NCBI GenBank assembly: GCA_033721095.1
Contig: JAWWBG010000110.1
Coordinates: 1-8,899, forward strand
Length of the DNA: 8,899 nt
Reading direction: 5' to 3'
From: JAWWBG01 sp033721095
GTDB lineage: Bacteria; Actinomycetota; Nitriliruptoria; Nitriliruptorales; Nitriliruptoraceae
This document shows, in pieces, positions 6,764 to 8,899 of this stretch. Within the stretch, counting starts at the first letter, position 1; every line of letters starts with the position of its first letter. A program made the translations under genes and the position numbers. Below the pieces are notes generated by a model. The model ran no database searches. It saw nothing but the letters and a program-made list of their open reading frames with translations, and was not told the DNA's origin.

Positions 6764-8440
6764 ATGACCGGGCCCGAGATCGAGATCAAGGACCCGTTCG
6801 GGGGCGCGGCTGCCGAAGCGGCTCCCAAGACGGTCGCCGACGTGGTTGGGCGGCGGGCCGGCGACCCCAATGTCGGCCTCCGCTTCGAGGGACGGACCTG
6901 GACCTGGGCTGAGGTCCACGACGAGATGCAGCGGCACGCCGACCTGCTCGCCTCGCTGGTCGAGGGCGTCGAGCACCGCCACGTCGGCGTCCTGCTGGAC
7001 AACGGGCCGACCTACCTGTTCCTCCTCGGCGGCGCGGCGCTCGCGGGCGTCGTCCTGGTCGGCGGGAACGCGACCCGGCGGGGCCAGGAGCTCGAACGCG
7101 ACTTCGCGCACACCGAGTGCGCCGCGATCATCGCCGCCCCCGAACATGTCGCGCTCCTCGAGGGCCTCGACCTCGGCCCGGCGAGCAACCGTGTGCTCGT
7201 CGTCGGCAGCGACAGCTTCGACTCCGCGATCGATGGCGCCCCCCCGCGCGACGCGGTCGCGGTTGCTCCGGACGACCTCTACCTGCTGATCTTCACGTCC
7301 GGGTCCACCGGTGCGCCCAAGGCCGTGAAGATGTCGCACCGCCGGGCCGCCGCGGCGGCGGTGCAGATGTGGTTCACCCCCGCCGACGTCCTGTACTGCG
7401 TCATGCCGATGTTCCACAGCAACGCGCTGGTCTCGATGGTCCTGCCGGCAATCGCGACGGGCGCAACGCTCGTGATGCGTCCCCGCTACAGCGCCAGCGT
7501 CTTCATGGAGGACGTGCGCGCGCACGGCGTCACGTTCTTCTCGACCGTCGGTCGCGCCCTGTCCTGGGTGCTCGCCCAGCCCCCGTCGCCGGACGACCCC
7601 GACAACCAGCTGGGCATCGTGCTCGCCCCCGAGTCCTCGCACGCCGACGCTGCCGCCTTCGGCGAACGGTTCGGGTGCTACGTGATCTCCGGCTACGGGT
7701 CGTCGGAGAACGCGGTGATCATGGCGCCCAATCCCGAGCTGCCTCCGGGCGCCCTCGGCGTCCCGATGGAGGGCATGGACGTCGCGATCGTCAACCCCGA
7801 GACCCTCGAGGAGTGCCCGCCAGCCCGCACGGACGCCAACGGCCAGATGCTCAATGCCGACGAGGCGATCGGCGAGCTGGTGGGTCGCAACACGCTCGAC
7901 CGGTTCGAGGGCTACTGGAACAACCCCGAGGCCGAGGCAGCCCGTTCGCGCAACGGGTGGTACTGGACGGGCGATCTCGCCTACCGCGACGGTGACGGTG
8001 TGTTCTGGTTCGCCGGTCGCACCAACGACTGGCTGCGCGTCGACGGTGAGAACTTTGCCGCGGCGCCCGTCGAACGGCTGTTGCGCCGATGGGAGCCCGT
8101 CACCGACGTGGTCGTGGTCGGGGTGCCCGACGAGGTGACCGTCGATGACCAGGTGTTGGCCGTGCTCGAGCTCGTAGACCCGCACATGTTCGACCCGGCC
8201 GACCTCGACGCGTTCCTCGACAGCCAGGCGGACCTGGGGTCGAAGTGGCGGCCGCGCTGGGTGCGCGTGCTGGGTGCGCTGCCCCTGACACCCACCAACA
8301 AGGTCGATCGGACCCGGTTGCGTCAGGAGGGCTGGGACGTGGACGCCGGTGTGTGGTGGCGGCCGAACCGTCGGGGCCCGCTCGTGCCGCTCGAATCGGC
8401 CGATCGGGCCCGAATCGGGCGGTTGATCGCAGATCGCTGA
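6764..8440 (+). CDS. FadD-type acyl-CoA synthetase (AMP-forming)
   Basis: This 558-residue enzyme belongs to the ANL adenylate-forming superfamily: it makes an acyl-AMP from a carboxylic acid and ATP, then the acyl-CoA. Seen in order are the ATP-binding loop TSGSTGAPK (178-186), the MFHSNALV region, GYGSSE (310-315), YWTGDL (400-405, ribose-binding Asp404), the hinge block GRTNDWLRVDGENF (418-431) and PLTPTNKVDRTRL with catalytic Lys513. All key residues are intact. The sequence resembles actinobacterial FadD proteins of lipid or sterol side-chain degradation (FadD17-like), but chain specificity cannot be read. It starts 42 bases after the ALDH stop on the same strand, probably in one transcript. 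No strong ribosome binding site precedes ATG 6764; an 11-codon ORF (6732-6767) overlaps the start and may couple translation. A product acid of the upstream ALDH could be its substrate; that link is inference. Confidence 0.93.
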   Translation: MTGPEIEIKDPFGGAAAEAAPKTVADVVGRRAGDPNVGLRFEGRTWTWAEVHDEMQRHADLLASLVEGVEHRHVGVLLDNGPTYLFLLGGAALAGVVLVGGNATRRGQELERDFAHTECAAIIAAPEHVALLEGLDLGPASNRVLVVGSDSFDSAIDGAPPRDAVAVAPDDLYLLIFTSGSTGAPKAVKMSHRRAAAAAVQMWFTPADVLYCVMPMFHSNALVSMVLPAIATGATLVMRPRYSASVFMEDVRAHGVTFFSTVGRALSWVLAQPPSPDDPDNQLGIVLAPESSHADAAAFGERFGCYVISGYGSSENAVIMAPNPELPPGALGVPMEGMDVAIVNPETLEECPPARTDANGQMLNADEAIGELVGRNTLDRFEGYWNNPEAEAARSRNGWYWTGDLAYRDGDGVFWFAGRTNDWLRVDGENFAAAPVERLLRRWEPVTDVVVVGVPDEVTVDDQVLAVLELVDPHMFDPADLDAFLDSQADLGSKWRPRWVRVLGALPLTPTNKVDRTRLRQEGWDVDAGVWWRPNRRGPLVPLESADRARIGRLIADR

Positions 8441-8473
8441 GGGCTTGCCGGGCCGGGCGGCGGGTGGCAGCCC
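8441..8473 (+). terminator. Terminator-like hairpin after fadD
   Basis: GGGCT-t-GCC (8441-8449) pairs with GGC-AGCCC (8466-8473): eight base pairs with one bulged T and a 16-base G-rich loop. It begins immediately after the fadD TGA. Only two T residues follow, so it is a U-poor candidate. It separates the enzyme unit from the transporter gene. Confidence 0.45.
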
Positions 8474-8480
8474 TTGGGAT

Positions 8481-8492
8481 GTCACGGGTGAC
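8481..8492. promoter_or_regulatory. Short palindrome GTCAC-GG-GTGAC
   Basis: Five-base perfect arms flank a two-base centre, upstream of the solute-binding protein gene and just beyond the fadD hairpin. It could be an operator for the transporter gene. It is short enough to be chance. Confidence 0.25.
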
Positions 8493-8554
8493 CTGGTTTG
8501 TCCGCTCAACGCGCGCCGTGTGCAGGACATCGCACGATCGGCGTCGAGAATCGC

Positions 8555-8560
8555 TACGGT
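8555..8560 (+). promoter_or_regulatory. Possible -10 element of the solute-binding protein gene
   Basis: TACGGT within CGCTACGGTTCG fits a TAnnnT -10 of high-GC actinobacteria. It would place the transcript start near 8567, just before the palindrome at 8573-8589. No recognisable -35 precedes it. Confidence 0.3.
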
Positions 8561-8572
8561 TCGCCCGTTGCT

Positions 8573-8589
8573 CCTACGACAGTCGTAGG
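8573..8589. promoter_or_regulatory. 17-bp perfect palindrome upstream of the solute-binding protein gene
   Basis: CCTACGAC-A-GTCGTAGG has 8-base arms around one base, 40 bases before the ATG at 8630. If transcription starts near 8567 it lies at about +6 to +22, where a bound repressor would block transcription or an mRNA hairpin would form. The TACGAC/GTCGTA core is loosely like operators of the BlaI/MecI type (from memory). No regulator gene for it is in the window. Confidence 0.5.
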
Positions 8590-8612
8590 GAGCCACGCCT
8601 GCTAGCAATCCT

Positions 8613-8619
8613 GGAGGAG
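8613..8619 (+). promoter_or_regulatory. Ribosome binding site that fixes the start at 8630
   Basis: GGAGGAG ends ten bases before ATG 8630. The next in-frame ATG (8636) would be sixteen bases away, so 8630 is favoured. Confidence 0.6.
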
Positions 8620-8629
8620 CACCAAAAAG

Positions 8630-8899
8630 ATGAAGATGTCCAAGAAGCTGCGCGTGTTCAGCGCACTTGCGGCCATGGCGTTGATCGCCGGGGCCTGCGG
8701 TGGCGATGACGCGACAGACGAACCCACTGGTGATGGCACCGGTACCACGGTCGCCTCCGGCGACTACGACTGGTCCGACGTGCGCCTGCGCCAGGCCGTG
8801 TCCATGGCAATCGACCGCGAGGCGATCACCAGCACGATCTTCCTCGGTGCACGCTCGCCGGGCGACGACTGGTGGCCGAGCACGTTCCCCGGCTACCGC
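8630..8899 (+). CDS. ABC-transporter solute-binding lipoprotein (family 5 type), 3' end outside window, N-terminal lobe apparently absent
   Basis: Ninety codons are visible and the frame is open at the window edge. MKMSKKLRVFSALAAMALIAGAC is a lipoprotein signal with lipid-accepting Cys23, so the protein should sit on the outer face of the membrane and feed an ABC importer. A Gly/Asp/Thr linker (24-44) follows. From residue 47 the sequence is DWSDVRLRQAVSMAIDREAITSTIFLGARSPGDDWWPSTFPGYR, the well-known 'vRqAisyAIDRdaiv' segment of peptide/nickel-type (SBP_bac_5) binding proteins. In the family this segment normally lies some 250 or more residues after the lipid-anchored cysteine; here the first lobe and opening 'LDP' region are missing, in frame. 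It could be an internal deletion, an assembly joint or a genuinely short variant. The ligand is unknown; family 5 proteins bind peptides, nickel, sugars or other small molecules. Confidence 0.8.
   Translation, partial: MKMSKKLRVFSALAAMALIAGACGGDDATDEPTGDGTGTTVASGDYDWSDVRLRQAVSMAIDREAITSTIFLGARSPGDDWWPSTFPGYR

Noticed and set aside
6032..8608. Very long open frame (858 codons) on the minus strand opposite the ALDH end and fadD
   Set aside because: The predicted protein is rich in Arg, Gly and His with no motifs, while the plus strand carries a complete ANL synthetase with all signature blocks. It is an antisense shadow caused by high third-position G+C.
1..8899. Mobile elements, CRISPR arrays, tRNA or rRNA genes
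   Set aside because: No transposase or integrase motifs, no regularly spaced repeats, and no cloverleaf or rRNA-like segments were seen by eye; the gaps between genes are all under 200 bases.

Overview
The window is about two-thirds G+C, with strong G/C preference at third codon positions and TGA as the stop of every complete gene. Two genes open with lipoprotein signal sequences, and the enzymes are of types common in lipid-degrading actinobacteria. This points to a high-GC Actinomycetota genome; a deeper or marine lineage such as Acidimicrobiia or Nitriliruptoria is possible but cannot be fixed from the sequence. No rRNA, tRNA, transposase, integrase or CRISPR array is visible.

Layout, left to right. 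(1) 1-903 (+) is the 3' part of a family III (CaiB/BaiF) CoA-transferase gene. (2) 915-1874 (-) encodes a membrane-anchored or secreted protein of unknown function and converges on it. (3) 1875-1986 is a divergent control region holding three inverted repeats. (4) 1987-2595 (+) encodes a TetR-family repressor. (5) 2609-4393 (-) encodes a 594-residue lipoprotein of unknown function that converges on tetR; a hairpin spans both stop codons. (6) 4515-5276 (+) encodes a multi-pass membrane protein resembling the CruF/DUF422 carotenoid-biosynthesis family. (7) 5276-6721 (+) is an aldehyde dehydrogenase gene joined to gene 6 by a one-base stop/start overlap and interrupted by an in-frame TAG. (8) 6764-8440 (+) encodes a FadD-type acyl-CoA synthetase, followed by a terminator-like hairpin. 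(9) 8630-8899 (+) is the start of an ABC-transporter solute-binding lipoprotein gene that runs off the window and appears to lack the N-terminal lobe.

The enzymes make a plausible set for handling lipid-like or isoprenoid-like acids: aldehyde oxidation to an acid (7), ATP-dependent activation of an acid to its CoA thioester (8), and CoA transfer between acids (1), with a TetR regulator nearby (4). Genes 6-7-8 look like one transcription unit. Their shared substrate is not shown by the sequence, and grouping gene 1 with them is inference.

The points most worth a second look are the TAG replacing the lysine codon of the ALDH LELGGK motif with everything downstream still in frame, the solute-binding protein whose signal peptide is followed almost at once by a mid-protein motif, the three inverted repeats between genes 2 and 4, and the 17-bp palindrome before gene 9. 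I saw no convincing evidence of a wholly new multi-gene system.
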